A stretch of 64,000 bases of DNA from NCBI GenBank assembly GCA_037178675.1, contig JAYMGJ010000100.1, positions 1-64,000 on the forward strand. Direction: 5' to 3'. Under the pieces are notes generated by a model that saw only the letters and a list, made by a program, of their open reading frames with translations, did no database searches and was not told where the DNA came from. The stretch is from Scleroderma bovista. Taxonomy: Eukaryota > Basidiomycota > Agaricomycetes > Boletales > Sclerodermataceae. This document shows, piece by piece, positions 1 to 10,726 of the stretch. Within the stretch, counting starts at the first letter, position 1, and the number at the start of each line of letters is the position of its first letter. A program made the position numbers and the translations under genes.

Positions 1-2418
1 TGTGAAAGACCAGTGCGCCCACCCTCGTCTTTGGCAGGTGCCATGTCCATAACTTCGTCTTCCTCTCCTTCTGAGACCGGTTCAGCATAAGCCTGGGATG
101 GAGTAATGTCACCGGATGACTGTCGTTCAGGGGACCCTTTCGAGGAGGAAGGACGTTCAACAGATAAATAGCCGGTGCTTGGTTTGAGAATGTCGATGTC
201 CACTGCAGCATTCGTCTAACTAGCACAGTGCCGTTATGGTTGGGGACACTCACTTTGTGGCAGCCAGTATGGCACGAGGTCAGTGCGATTGGGAAGCAGA
301 GTCGAACAACCATGGATGAATTTACTGCAGAGCTCCGTCACTTGAAGGGTCAGCGTCAATTAATCCGAGATGATACCTGAACTTGGGTACTGCCTCCACC
401 AGATGCGACTGCACAAGATCAGTCACCCATTTCGGCGGTTCTTGCCCAAGCTGGGTCTGAAGTTTGACCTCAAGTACACCATACCTGCGAGCTCTGTGAG
501 AGAATCACAGGAAAGAGAAAAAAAAGCCTGTACTTGAATAGTTCCTTGTCATCGTTCGGTAGCTGCGAGAAAGGCCAATCAATGCCAATGTCTGTCCGAC
601 GCCAATTGTCGCCAGATCGTATGCGTTCATCCCAATTGTCTTCCCTGACCATACTAAGTTCCGTATCCAACGAAATGCGCACTCGGGCATCACCGGGCAA
701 CTGGAAGGCTGTTCGATTGTAGAATGTCCTCATGACTGCGTGGGCTGAGCAAAGCACGCAAAATCTAACAGGCTCTACTCACCAGGGACCAGCTTCCGGG
801 CCAGTATGCGATATTGTACTTCGCTTGCCAGTTGTATCATGGAATCAACTTCTGCCTGAGTCTTCTTGCCCCTATCCACCAAAGCCTGCATCTCCGCATC
901 CATGGTATATTCACCACGTAAAAACGCGTTTACTAAGTGCTCCTTGATTGGAAAACGTGCTTTCACGGATTTCTCGCCAGTCCAATCTTCTCTGTGGGTC
1001 TTGCGTTCAACGAAGATCTGTGGGGAAACATGTTTTCAAACCAATATGCGTGAATGACCCAAGATACTTGCTGTTTTCACGTCGGTATCACCATACCACC
1101 GGAGACGAATAGCCTCTGCTCCCTCCGTCTTCTCCAGGCGACCAAGATAGAGATCGAGATCCTCATTATCGAAATAAATGGAAGTTATGGCTGCTAGGAT
1201 TTAAGAGATTTGGACCGAGTGATGGAACTTGGACGAACCTGCATCTTTCAACTCGAATTCCTTGTCAGGGTTAAAGACTGAAAACGGTCGGTAAAAACTG
1301 TGGGAGCACGAGTATTCGCCACCCACCGAGAACAGGCAAGTGTTTCAATATGGCCAGTTTGAGAGGCACCAAGTTGTCAGGGTGTACCTGTAGGAAATGC
1401 GTTGGTAGTCCGAGTAAATACGTGTACGTATTTACTTACCCAGTACTTCGTGGTTTGTCTCACGAATGCACTTTGGTTACCTCCAGCAGAGGAATCACCC
1501 TGCACGGGATGCCCGCGAGTACGGACAAGATTATAGAGCTTGGAAAGCTTGACAATGATGGCATCCCAATTATATTTGTAGAAGGGACGCCCTTCAAGGT
1601 ATTCCTGGACGAACGTGGACTTTAGGCCAAAGTTCGTTTGTTTCTGTTTGCAAAGATCAGCTTCTGAACCAATCATCAAGCTCGATGACCAACATCGTGT
1701 TTCTACCACGGTAAGTTAGAAAGATCCCTGACCGACGCACGTGCGACCGTGCTTACCTTGAGAATTTTGAGGAACCCAGTGATGTTGAGTTTGGTATACA
1801 GTGCCAGGTCATGGACATCAGCGACGAGGGTTGCTACCTCTTCCTCAAGACTGTGAAAGAGGTCCTCGAATTCCTCATAAGAATCCACGTCCTCCAGGTC
1901 GCCATCGTCGTCAGAGCCCTCGTCAGGACCGTACTGTCCCGGATGTGAGTGGTGAGATTCAGGGTCGACTGGAGATGGTTCGGAAGAATGTTTGAAAGTC
2001 TCCTGCTGGGCAACCAAGCGTTGCACGTCCTTCTCGGCCTCTCGAATACGATTAGAGAGTTCCGTTGTCTGTGGGGACAAATGAATAACTTGAAGCAATA
2101 ACGATCACGACCGCGTTACTTTTTGTTTCTGGAAGTCGTGAACCTTGTCAAGCTCCTTCTTGAGCAACGCAATGAACTCGCGTTCATCCTTGTCATTCCA
2201 CGAATGAGCTGTTGTACGTTTCTTGTGGAGCACATTGTCAGAAACAGGAGGAGTAATGGTGGAATAGGGTGAATACCTTAAGTTCTCTTTTCAACAAGTT
2301 GTAGTCAATGTAGTATGGGCGCCATTCGTTGTACAGATCAGCCTACAAAGAAATATTAGGTGCTGCAGTGGAGGGTAAAAAGTACACAGCGGACAGTTAT
2401 CTTCCTTCCGAACTTCAT
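1..2418 (-). CDS. VTC4: Vacuolar transporter chaperone 4, polyphosphate polymerase (3' end beyond the window)
   Basis: Catalytic subunit of the vacuolar VTC complex, which makes polyphosphate from ATP. Reading leftwards, an SPX domain opens with MKFG and [15 protein letters not shown], continues through an acidic stretch near 1890-1950 and ends in [16 protein letters not shown]. The catalytic tunnel domain follows, with [61 protein letters not shown] and [13 protein letters not shown]. These contain the Lys, Arg and Glu residues known to bind substrate in yeast Vtc4, so VTC4 fits better than VTC2/3. Several short introns interrupt the gene. The start at 2418 (MKFG) is followed by a small first exon. 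A Ser/Glu-rich linker runs off position 1, so the membrane DUF202 domain is not in this window. GTR2 diverges from a shared 207 bp region. Confidence 0.88.
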
Positions 2419-2625
2419 GGTGTCGATGAATTGTCAGTCGACACTCCGCACCGACGATCAACCAATTTTGATCGAATTTTTCATGCCAAAACTTCAAACT
2501 CCGAATATTTTATCCTAATATGTAATTAACGGCCCGAATAATTTACCAAATATGACTTTGATGATGACAGAACTCCTCCGCGATGCTCTCGTGGCGGTGC
2601 TCCTTTGTCGACACACTGGCAGAGC

Positions 2626-4101
2626 ATGAATCCTCCCCAGCAGTCGGATGCAAGCATTGCCAAACCACAGCGACATGTCCCGGTCGACAGAACCAAAATC
2701 CTCCTCTTTGGAACTAGAAGGTGCCCTCTCTGACTTGAGCCAACCTCACGACCGCTAATATCACCCACCCAACAGGAGCGGGAAGACATCCATATTGCAA
2801 GTCTTGTTCGACAACCTGTCTCCCAAGCAAACTTTCTACTTGGACCCAACCATGCGTGTCACCAAGCATACATTCGAGTCGGAACATCTACTTCCGTCTA
2901 GCTGCGCATACCCTGATATGATTTTATTCTATTGTGCCTAGTACCATCATTCCTCTTGAGATCTGGGACTGTCCCGGAAACATCACCACCGACACGCTAG
3001 GAGCGCCTTTATCCGACTTCTCCACTATCATATTCGTGATCGATATAAGGGTAAGGATCCCGTCATACCGATGCGCAAACTGATGCGTTTCCCAGGACTT
3101 CTACCAGCAACCCGTCGCCAAACTAGTCGAGTTCATAGCATCAGCTTTCCAAGTGCATCCGAGTATCGACTTCCAAATCTTCGTGCATAAAGCGGAGAAC
3201 CTCCAAGAAGATGACAAGTACGGTATGATGCCTGAGTTGTATTTGATTATCTTGCTCAGCCCTACGGACAGAGAACTTCCGCCAAATACACGAACGCGTC
3301 CTTGACCGTCTTGCCGACGAACCACCGGAACTGGAACAAATTCCCCTCAACTTTCATCTAACATCTGTCTATGACCACACTCTGCGAGACGCGTTCTCCC
3401 GTGTCCTGCACAAACTCATCGATTCGTTGCCATACCTTGAAGGCCTTCTGAACGTCTTCTGTTCTGTGAGTGTGCTCTTTGTGACTATCGTACCTCTGAC
3501 GCGTCAAATGTTCCACCAAGAATACTTCATGTCTTAAGGCGTTTCTCTTTGATATCAACAGCAAGCTATATGTTGCAACGGATGCTTCACCTGTGGACCA
3601 AGCAACCCATAATCTCTGTTGTGATTACGTACAGATGCTGAACTCGTTCGGTCCGTTATATAAGTATGGCTGCGAGCATTCTCAACCTTCTTCCAACTGA
3701 CGGTTTCGGCATCAACCAGGTCAAATGCAGCTGAATCTCGAACCGCTGCTTTCTCCCCTACATTGGCACCCTCTCATACTGCAAACGCTGCACAGAGCCA
3801 CACTACCTCCACAAGTGATTCTTCCGCTCAAGCTGACGGTACACCTATGCCTTCGTCAACCCTCCGTAAACCATTAATATTCCCATCTGCATCCGCATCA
3901 CTCACACCTTCCCATCCCGGAACTACCCTCACTTACCACCTCGTTACGCCACACCTCGCTTTGCTGGCTTTACTGCCTACAACTGTGTATGAAATGCGGA
4001 GAGGCCTCGTGGAATGGAATGTTGTGTGGTTTAGGGAAGGTGTACGAGAAATCTGGGAGGTGGAAAAGGAAAGATGTGAAGGAAGGTTAGCTCTGACATG
4101 A
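2626..4101 (+). CDS. GTR2: Rag-family GTPase, RagC/D-type Gtr2
   Basis: Small GTPase of the Gtr1-Gtr2 (RagA/B-RagC/D) heterodimer, which signals amino-acid status to TORC1 at the vacuole. The start ATG at 2626 gives a short leader, then the P-loop GTRRSGKT at about residues 29-36; the intron at about 2711-2764 splits it. Next come TIIPLEIWDCPGN (switch II region), FVIDIRDFYQQPVAKL, FQIFVHKAENL and LNFHLTSVYDHTLRDAFSRV, which follow RagC/Gtr2 closely. HK-E stands where most GTPases have NKxD, as in RagC. The C-terminal roadblock-like part ends with YEMRRGLVEWNVVWFREG. The gene is cut by about six short introns. The acidic and serine-rich part near 3770-3900 is less conserved. Confidence 0.87.
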
Positions 4102-4198
4102 GTTTTGGGACACATGCTTCATCAATACTATGTCCAAGTCCAATGCATGATAGGCACCTTTTCAAGGCTTTGAAAATAAAGATATAGGGAGAGCAGAA

Positions 4199-4269
4199 GC
4201 ATTAGTGGTGTAGCGGTAACATTGGGTCTTCCCATGGCCTAGCTCCGGGTTCGACTCCCGGCTGATGCA
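4199..4269 (+). tRNA. tRNA-Gly, anticodon CCC
   Basis: The 71 nt fold completely. The acceptor stem GCATTAG pairs with CTGATGC, including one G-T pair, and A is the discriminator base. The D arm is GTG...CAT. The anticodon stem GGGTC/GGCCT carries the loop TTCCCAT, so the anticodon is CCC. The T arm is CCGGG-TTCGACT-CCCGG. The variable loop has 4 nt and there is no intron. Reading the loop as TCC instead would leave the anticodon stem unpaired, so CCC is preferred. Confidence 0.93.
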
Positions 4270-4272
4270 TTA

Positions 4273-4278
4273 TTTTTT
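4273..4278 (+). terminator. Pol III terminator of tRNA-Gly
   Basis: A run of six T starts 3 nt after the discriminator base of the tRNA, as expected for RNA polymerase III termination. Confidence 0.8.
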
Positions 4279-4631
4279 AGGAACCTGGTCCTGCGGTTGA
4301 CCGTACTTTTGCCAGATGTACTTTCCGCCGGAGGTTCAGAATATATCATTGTTCCAACAAATCTAGTAATTCCAAGTGTCCGTAACAAGATTTCTGAGCT
4401 AGACATGTGTAGTCCAAATTCTAGTCCAATAGTCCTCTGGTGAAGGCAAATTAAAGCGCTTCTTCTCACCGATCTCGCACTGTGAACGATTACAGCAAGA
4501 AATTGGGGAAACAGTACGAGGAGACGTTCATAAGCAAGAGGATGCGAAGAAGGCCATGGAAACAGTGTAGATAAGAATGTGGGGGAATGAACAATCATGA
4601 CTAGATAGACGTGGCATTCCATAGTCCCCGC
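4279..4631. other. Intergenic, nothing recognised
   Basis: About 350 bp between the tRNA terminator and the stop codon of the GH17 gene. It probably holds the 3' UTR of the latter. I see no gene or repeat. Confidence 0.6.
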
Positions 4632-6886
4632 CTAGGAGCATGTAGGGATGGTAAGGTTCTTGAAGATTTTGCTAAATGAATGGTCAGCGAGTATTCAGCG
4701 CCAAGTGAAATGACAACACGTACTTGGAATCAAACAAGCCCCAGTAACCCTATCGATAGCGTTCAGAACGCAATGGGAATGTATGAACAGTTAACACACC
4801 TCAACACCGCCATAGGTGACGTCCTAGTTCACATGACACGGTGTTAATATTTACCTTTCTGTGCCCATGATATACAATATGCTCACCTTCCATGGCTCGT
4901 CGCAGAACTATGGTTCCAGTGGTGAACAAGATGGCACAAGTCTCATCCGTGATCAGAACTTACCTCGAAGAAGAAATATCCGGTACTATTCTTATTGGCT
5001 GTAGCAAGTGAGCCATATCAATACAAATAGCACTAGATCACGAAGTCCCGATACTTGCCTTGACAGACGAAAGTATCGATAAAGTACTGTACAGTGGATC
5101 GGTATTAGCGCTACTATGGACTGGGGGAGCAAACATACCTGGAGGTTCTGGACTGATGCTACTGACGGGCCGTCATTAGGATTGTAGTTGAATGTGGATG
5201 TGTTCTGGACAGGATGAGCGAAGAAGATTCAAGTTCTGGTGATCATGACGCACGGTTGGCCAGCCAGTCTCTGCAATGTACATCTGCGGCTTGTTAGGGA
5301 GTGCATTAGCAACTAAAACATCGTTTGTCTCGAAGAAATCAGCGGTCCACGCAGCAGCATCCGTAATAGACACATTGGCGAACCACGGGTGCACATTCGC
5401 CATCTGTGGAAAAGGGACCATGAGACTACGGGTATAGGGCATCAAGTGTCATCCGCACTCCATAATCCACGTTCTCCAAAACTTGGTTGTTGAAGTAGCT
5501 CCCAGCATCAGATGTGCCGACAGGAATGTTACCCAGACCCATGCCCTGTAGCATTGAGCGGGTGTCCTTGATCCACGGAATGAGCATCGCAGCAGCTGAA
5601 AATAAACCTTGATGACGTCTGTTCCAAGTAAATGCAGCAAGAACTGACCCTGTTGACCTGCAGCCCCATTGGGATCAGACGAACCAGCCTCTGTCACGTA
5701 GCTGCAGACGGCGATCAGAACAAATATCATGCACCCCTCAGATACACGGACTTGAGGATGAACTCATTTCCTACAGTAACGCCTGCCACATGGTCTGCGC
5801 CGTAGGTCTGGATTGCAGTCTGGATTTCGCCCCTTTGACGTTCATAGGCGGTACCGTTGTCCGTAGCCACTGGGTAATTTCCAAGGTAGACCGACAAGTC
5901 AACTTTGGTCTCTTTAATTGCAGCGAGCTGTCAACGAACGTGAGATGGAAGGGAGAAAGATGCTTCGTGTATGGCACACACCACAAGGGATGACTGGTTG
6001 CAGTCAGACCCATAGAGACGGATCCTCTACACATTGAGAGTGAGCGGGCAGAGTACTTGTATGACAGGACATGAATACGGACCGTCGTCACCTGCGAAAG
6101 CAGTTGGACGTCCTCAATGACTTGGTCTAACGAAGGATCAATGATATGAACGCGTTGGTGGGATGGATACCTACCAAGGGTGCATCCACAGTCTGGGAGC
6201 AGCGAACCGAGAGGATTGTATGCGATTCCCCAGAACGACTGCTTGAGAGCAGGGTTCTTCTGGAAGTTGCTAGGATCGTTAGGATTTGTGCCTGGAGGTA
6301 CGCCAGAGGAGCCGCCACCGCTGCCTCCCGAGCCCGAGCCCGAGCCCGAAGCTGAGGCGCTGCTGGACTTCTTTGTTGAGAGTACAACGCCAACTGATAC
6401 GCCAACGGCAATGAGGACGACCAACGTGACAAGGGAGCCAATGACCTGTGAGGAAGGCCGTCAGGCAAACCAATGCTAGGCGAAGGACCGAAAGCAGGGA
6501 ACATACGATCCACTTTGACCGTTTGGCACCCGTTTGGCTCTTTTCGAGCCAGGCACTGTTGGGGGCGGCAGGCGTCTCAAGGTTCTGGTAGTGAGTCGGA
6601 TTGGAAGGCATGTTCAAGTCGGTTGTAGAGCTGTGGAATTGAGAAGGAATGTGGGCGCCTGGTTGGCTGTTGGCTTGCTGAAGAGGTGTATTAGTACTGT
6701 AGGGAAGAGAAGGAAGCGAAGACTGAGTGGTGCCAAACAAAATTTATACCAGCTTGGGTATCCACTTGGACTTACAGGGTCATCGTGGTAGCGGTTAAAA
6801 CCTGGACTGGATGGATTCACGGCGGGGTCGTCGCGATAGTGACCAACCTGCTGCATGAGATAGTCCTCGTCGCCGTGAGCTGGCAT
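4632..6886 (-). CDS. GH17 glucan endo-1,3-beta-glucosidase, type II membrane protein (btgC-like)
   Basis: Cell-wall beta-1,3-glucan hydrolase or remodelling enzyme of glycoside hydrolase family 17. From the start at 6886 (MPAHGDEDYL) a hydrophilic cytosolic part of roughly 90 residues leads to one membrane helix (LVVLIAVGVSVGVVLS), then a Ser/Gly-rich linker and the GH17 domain, which begins near WGIAYNPLGSLLPDCGC. TVGNEFIL contains the proton-donor Glu and YIAETGWPT the nucleophile Glu. Later exons give PNDGPSVASVQNLQ, YFIDTFVCQANKNSTGYFFF, CDEPWKDVTYGGVEGYWGLF and end in NLTIPTCS. The 3' half is broken into very small exons. The intron at 4999-5058 begins with GC instead of GT, and the reading frame is only kept if it is used. 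The N-in topology with an extracellular catalytic domain follows from the family. Confidence 0.88.
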
Positions 6887-7751
6887 CTCCAACAATCAAG
6901 TAGTGGACAACAGAGAAGAGGCTTGGAGTCCTGCGCCAAGGCTTCAACACGTGCAGAGGTAGGCGCATCTGACAGGCAAAAATGTCCGCAGCAGTGTAGG
7001 TAATAATAGAAATGTCATTCTAAGGCGGAAACATTACAGGACAGGTTACTTGCTGAGGACCTGATCAACTTCAAGCTGCCGTATTTTTAGGAATGGCAGG
7101 TGTCCTCCTTGTTCCTTACTCTGATCGACCCAGCGGTCACATTTGCACTAGGAATGAGATATACTGGAGGTACATACTTCGGGTGGGGTGGAGGCGCGAT
7201 GTTTTTTGAATAGACAAGAGGAAAAATACTCGTAGGATGCTTGTTTGAGTGCGCTGATCCTGACTGGCACGATCAATGCACCTCAACAGGTCGTCCTCGG
7301 AATCCCAAGCGCCAAATAAACCACTGCGATGCTTTAGCACAATACATACCGCATTTCACTGCGGCAGTGTGCCCAGTGTTTGTATTGGCCATTCCGTGTC
7401 AGAATGTGATCAGTGCCGCCGCTCCAGGTACAGGCTGAAGTTGGTTAGAATCGAATGCCTTGTCATCTTCATGAAGATCTGCCAACGTCATGGTATTGAT
7501 GTGATGCTGCAGTTGGACGTGCAAAGGACGCGAACCGTCTGCGAATCATACGTGTCCATGGCTCAGAATGTGTTCAGTCAGCGCCAACTTACTTGAGTGC
7601 GTTTCGTGCCAGGATATACCAGACATCGTTTTGACGTTGGCACTCCCAAAATAGGCAATATCCTAACTCCACATACGGAATCTTCGCCTAATCTGCCTGC
7701 TAAAACAAAAGCAAAACGTTGCTGACACGTACTGTTGGGAAAGATAAACAA
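6887..7751. other. Intergenic between GH17 and U6 genes
   Basis: The upstream region of the GH17 gene and the 5' flank of the U6 gene. All reading frames are short and show no recognisable family. I see no convincing TATA box at about -30 of U6. Confidence 0.5.
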
Positions 7752-7876
7752 GTGTCCCCTTCGGGGAGACATACGAAAACTTGGAACGATACAGAGAAGA
7801 TTAGCATGGCCCCTGCACAAGGATGACACGCTTTCCCGGAGTGGTAGACCTACGGGTCTCAATATTTATTTGTTTT
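7752..7876 (+). ncRNA. U6: U6 spliceosomal snRNA
   Basis: The catalytic RNA core of the spliceosome. The block from 7783 to 7830 matches the near-invariant centre of U6: GGAACGATACAGAGAAGATT, then the AGC triad at 7803-7805, and GGCCCCTGCACAAGGATGAC forming the internal stem-loop. The 5' hairpin GTGTCCCC/GGGGAGACAT (7752-7772) has a TTCG loop and one bulged A. After ACACG the sequence departs from animal and yeast U6: about 45 nt follow, including a hairpin AGACC-TACG-GGTCT (7846-7859), before the first T4 at 7873-7876. A T5 lies at 7887-7891. There is no intron in the core. The exact 3' end is uncertain. Confidence 0.94.
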
Positions 7877-9073
7877 GTTTTGTTGCTTTTTGCTTCTCTC
7901 TTCCATTGCAGGTTCTACTGGAAGTGATACCCCCAATACAACTACATACTCGGAAGTCAAAGAGTACGAAGGCAGTCTCTTACCAGACTGTTCGATCTTT
8001 GCTCCGTGGGGGGAAATCGACCAGCCGAGTTAGAACTACCAGTGGCAATCAACCTCGACATGTCTTCGGTACTACCTACTCGAAGTAATGGTCCCTCCCC
8101 CCCCCCACCACTAATCTGAGGTCGAACAACAGCATGGTATGTTCTTATCGCTGAATCCCTCCTGCGGTTAAAGTCCGCCTGACAAGTTGCTTTCTTGCTG
8201 GGGTACGGTAGATGGCCAGCTGGCGGCTCCCTAGGACCGTTCCATATTGTAGGTACGTACATACGGCGAGTGTTGCCCCTCAGCCTTACTCAGAGTCCTT
8301 GCCTGAAAAGCCTATGCTGATCCACAGCTCTCAAACCAGACTCAAAGTGTCACATAGAACACCGCATTACAGAGGTAAAATTTATGTCCATACACCCGTA
8401 CTGATACCAAAAAATTCCGAAATACCAAGTAACCATGAAAGTACAATGAAGAAGTGGCACCCGAAAAGACGAAGAAGGAGACTTCAAACTCGGAATTAGG
8501 AAGGATGCCAAGGGCGAATATACCCACAGTAAAGGGAAAGCGACCTTGTTCCGTTCAAGCTCGACGTGGTATAGCCTCTACCTGGTATTTCGGTGACCGC
8601 ATAGTGAAGTCCAGATCGACGGTATTCACTGCGCCATTGCCTTCCTTGGCTCTTGTTTCTGTGCGATTTGATTTCGTGCATCACTCCGCTCCTTCTCTCT
8701 TCGGCTGCATTGACAGACGCTTCTGCTTCCGTAGCACTCTTGCCCGCCGCCCTTCATCGTCTGCCAGACTGTTGCTTCCATCCCCATTGGTCCCCCCCTG
8801 GTCCCTTCGCGAAGGCAGTGTCCGACTCCGGACTACTCCAAGGCTAGTCGAGCTCGCGGATGTCGGACGTTCTGCAACTGGCGACAGCTCCTGCTGCGTC
8901 GGAGTAGACGCCCGTTCTTGTGAATCTGTCCGGCCGACGCCGTCATCATTACAAGAAACAAAGGCACAATTGGGGGAGACAGAAAAAGTTACCCAGAGAA
9001 CAAAAGCACAACGGGTAAACGGAACAAGTAAGGAACAACAAAGACAAGAAAGAAAGATAAGGAAGAAGCATGT
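7877..9073. other. Intergenic, no supported gene
   Basis: Gap between U6 and the stop codon of the RhoGAP gene. A C10 run lies near 8098-8107. A long plus-strand frame (8454-9356) has no family signature and overlaps the RhoGAP coding exon in antisense, so I do not call it. The part next to 9073 is probably the RhoGAP 3' UTR. Confidence 0.5.
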
Positions 9074-10552
9074 TCAGCGTCGTCCTAGCCTACTGCGCGC
9101 GGGCGCCGAGGAGGGTAACCCACCGAGATGCTCGTGTGTTGTACGGCGCCGTGTGATCCGGCGCCGCTGTCCGACGAGTTTCCACCCACCGGCACTAGGC
9201 GGTTCGTCATCCGAACTAGGGATGAATACAAGATCAGGGTCTTCATCGTTCTGCGACGCAGATGTGAGATGCTGCGTTCGTGGGGGTCGCCAGGCCGGGG
9301 GTGGTTCAGACTTCGGTGGAGGAGGAATATCAAGGAGAAACCAATCCTGGTGCTGAATAAGGAACTCGAGGACCTGTTGACTGAGGTGATGCTCGCTCGG
9401 TGAGAGCTCGTGGTTGGGGTGGGATATAAGTCCTGGCCGGAAGATTACTGCAAGATCTGCGAGTAACGAAGAAGTCATCAGTGCATACCAGCATACACGA
9501 CACAGACCCAGAGGAATGCAAGATATATATATACGCACTGGTAGCAGTCATCAGATTCTTGCCTGATTTCCTGGCAAAAACTGATAAGAGATCCAAGACA
9601 TAAAGAAGGAGGTATTGGTTTGCCCGGGGCATTCGATGAATTAGATGTTTATAAGTGGCAATAACTTCCTCTTCCCTGTACGGCTTCTTTGCTACTGTGG
9701 GGGTTAGTCGAGTGTACACGCTTGCGCTAAAAGACTGACCCAAAGCATCCCGAAACTAAGCCGGATCATACGGAGTTAGCGGAAAGGAAAGAGACAAGCA
9801 GGAAGACTCACGTCGTGGTACATATCGTGGGGTATTACCGGTTCCTAAATCCAAAAGCGATTAGCATGTCGCAGTACATGATGCGATCAGGATCCTACAG
9901 GCATCTGTGTCAAATATCTGCGAAAAACGCTGGCAACGTCATGGGTCGTGTAATGTTCGTTCTTCCAGTCTAAACCCTTGCCATACTATTTTTGGCATCC
10001 AGACTAAATCTCGGCAACGCCAACGAAGCAGTCAAAGGAACTTACTCGAGGTGGCGCCTCGAAGGCAGCTTGAAGATCTCTCATACGCTTAGCGGATCCA
10101 TTGACGCGGAATGTGCCCTCTACTTCTGTTGCTGTGGTGACAATCAGCTAAGGAGACTGTAAAACAAGTTAGAGTGATGTACCGTTGTCTTTGAGGTAAA
10201 GACCACTAAAAGAGAGTGGTGAGATAACCAGAGCATGCGGCAGGTGGCCATACCATTTCGCTACGACAACAGGGATGTATCCCCAGACGTAGAGGTCTCC
10301 GTTTGCATTAGCTGTGGATATTTGGACGCTGGCACGTTTCAGGCTCTCCTTGAGTGGCTTGCCAAAGACGGGATGTTCGTCCTGGGTGTGAACTGTCGGC
10401 CAGGCCAGCGGTCAGGGCAAGAAAGTAAAGAGAAGGAAGAAAGGGCAACCTTTGTGGGGTTCGGGATCTTTTTTTGTTCTTGGTGCGGTAGTGAATTGGG
10501 ACCACCACTTGAGGAGTGATGCCTTCGACGGGGGTGGGTGGTCGGGGGTCAT
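9074..10552 (-). CDS. Rho GTPase-activating protein (RhoGAP domain)
   Basis: Accelerates GTP hydrolysis by Rho-type GTPases, so it probably acts in actin and cell-wall polarity. From the ATG at 10552, MTPDHPPPSKASLLKWW leads into EHPVFGKPLKESLKRASVQI and NANGDLYVWGYIPVVVAKW. The RhoGAP domain has the arginine finger in EVEGTFRVNGSAKRMRDLQ, then KPYREEEVIATYKHLIHRMP, RANQYLLLYVLDLLSVFARK, LMTAT and LAVIFRPGLISHPNHELSPS. The C-terminus after DWFLLDIPPPP is disordered with an Arg-rich tail (RRRITRRRTT). About five introns interrupt it. The order matches a family common in Agaricomycetes; its closest yeast relative is not clear to me. The GMC oxidoreductase gene diverges 174 bp away. Confidence 0.85.
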
Positions 10553-10726
10553 GGGTAACAGAACTGGTGGCAACAAGGGCTGGACCGTCGTGGGTAACGG
10601 CGAGCAGAGGGTGTCGTGCTTGTCGCAAGGCAGTTTACTGAGACGACCGCAGACCCGGGACACGGCCCCGCATAGATTTGCACAGCCACACAGTCCACTT
10701 GCTCCTAAGTGATCCATTCGAGGGTT

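Noticed and set aside
8454..9356. A 300-codon open frame on the plus strand
   Set aside because: Low-complexity Arg/Ser composition, no domain, and its 3' half is antisense to the last RhoGAP exons. Likely a GC-driven open frame.
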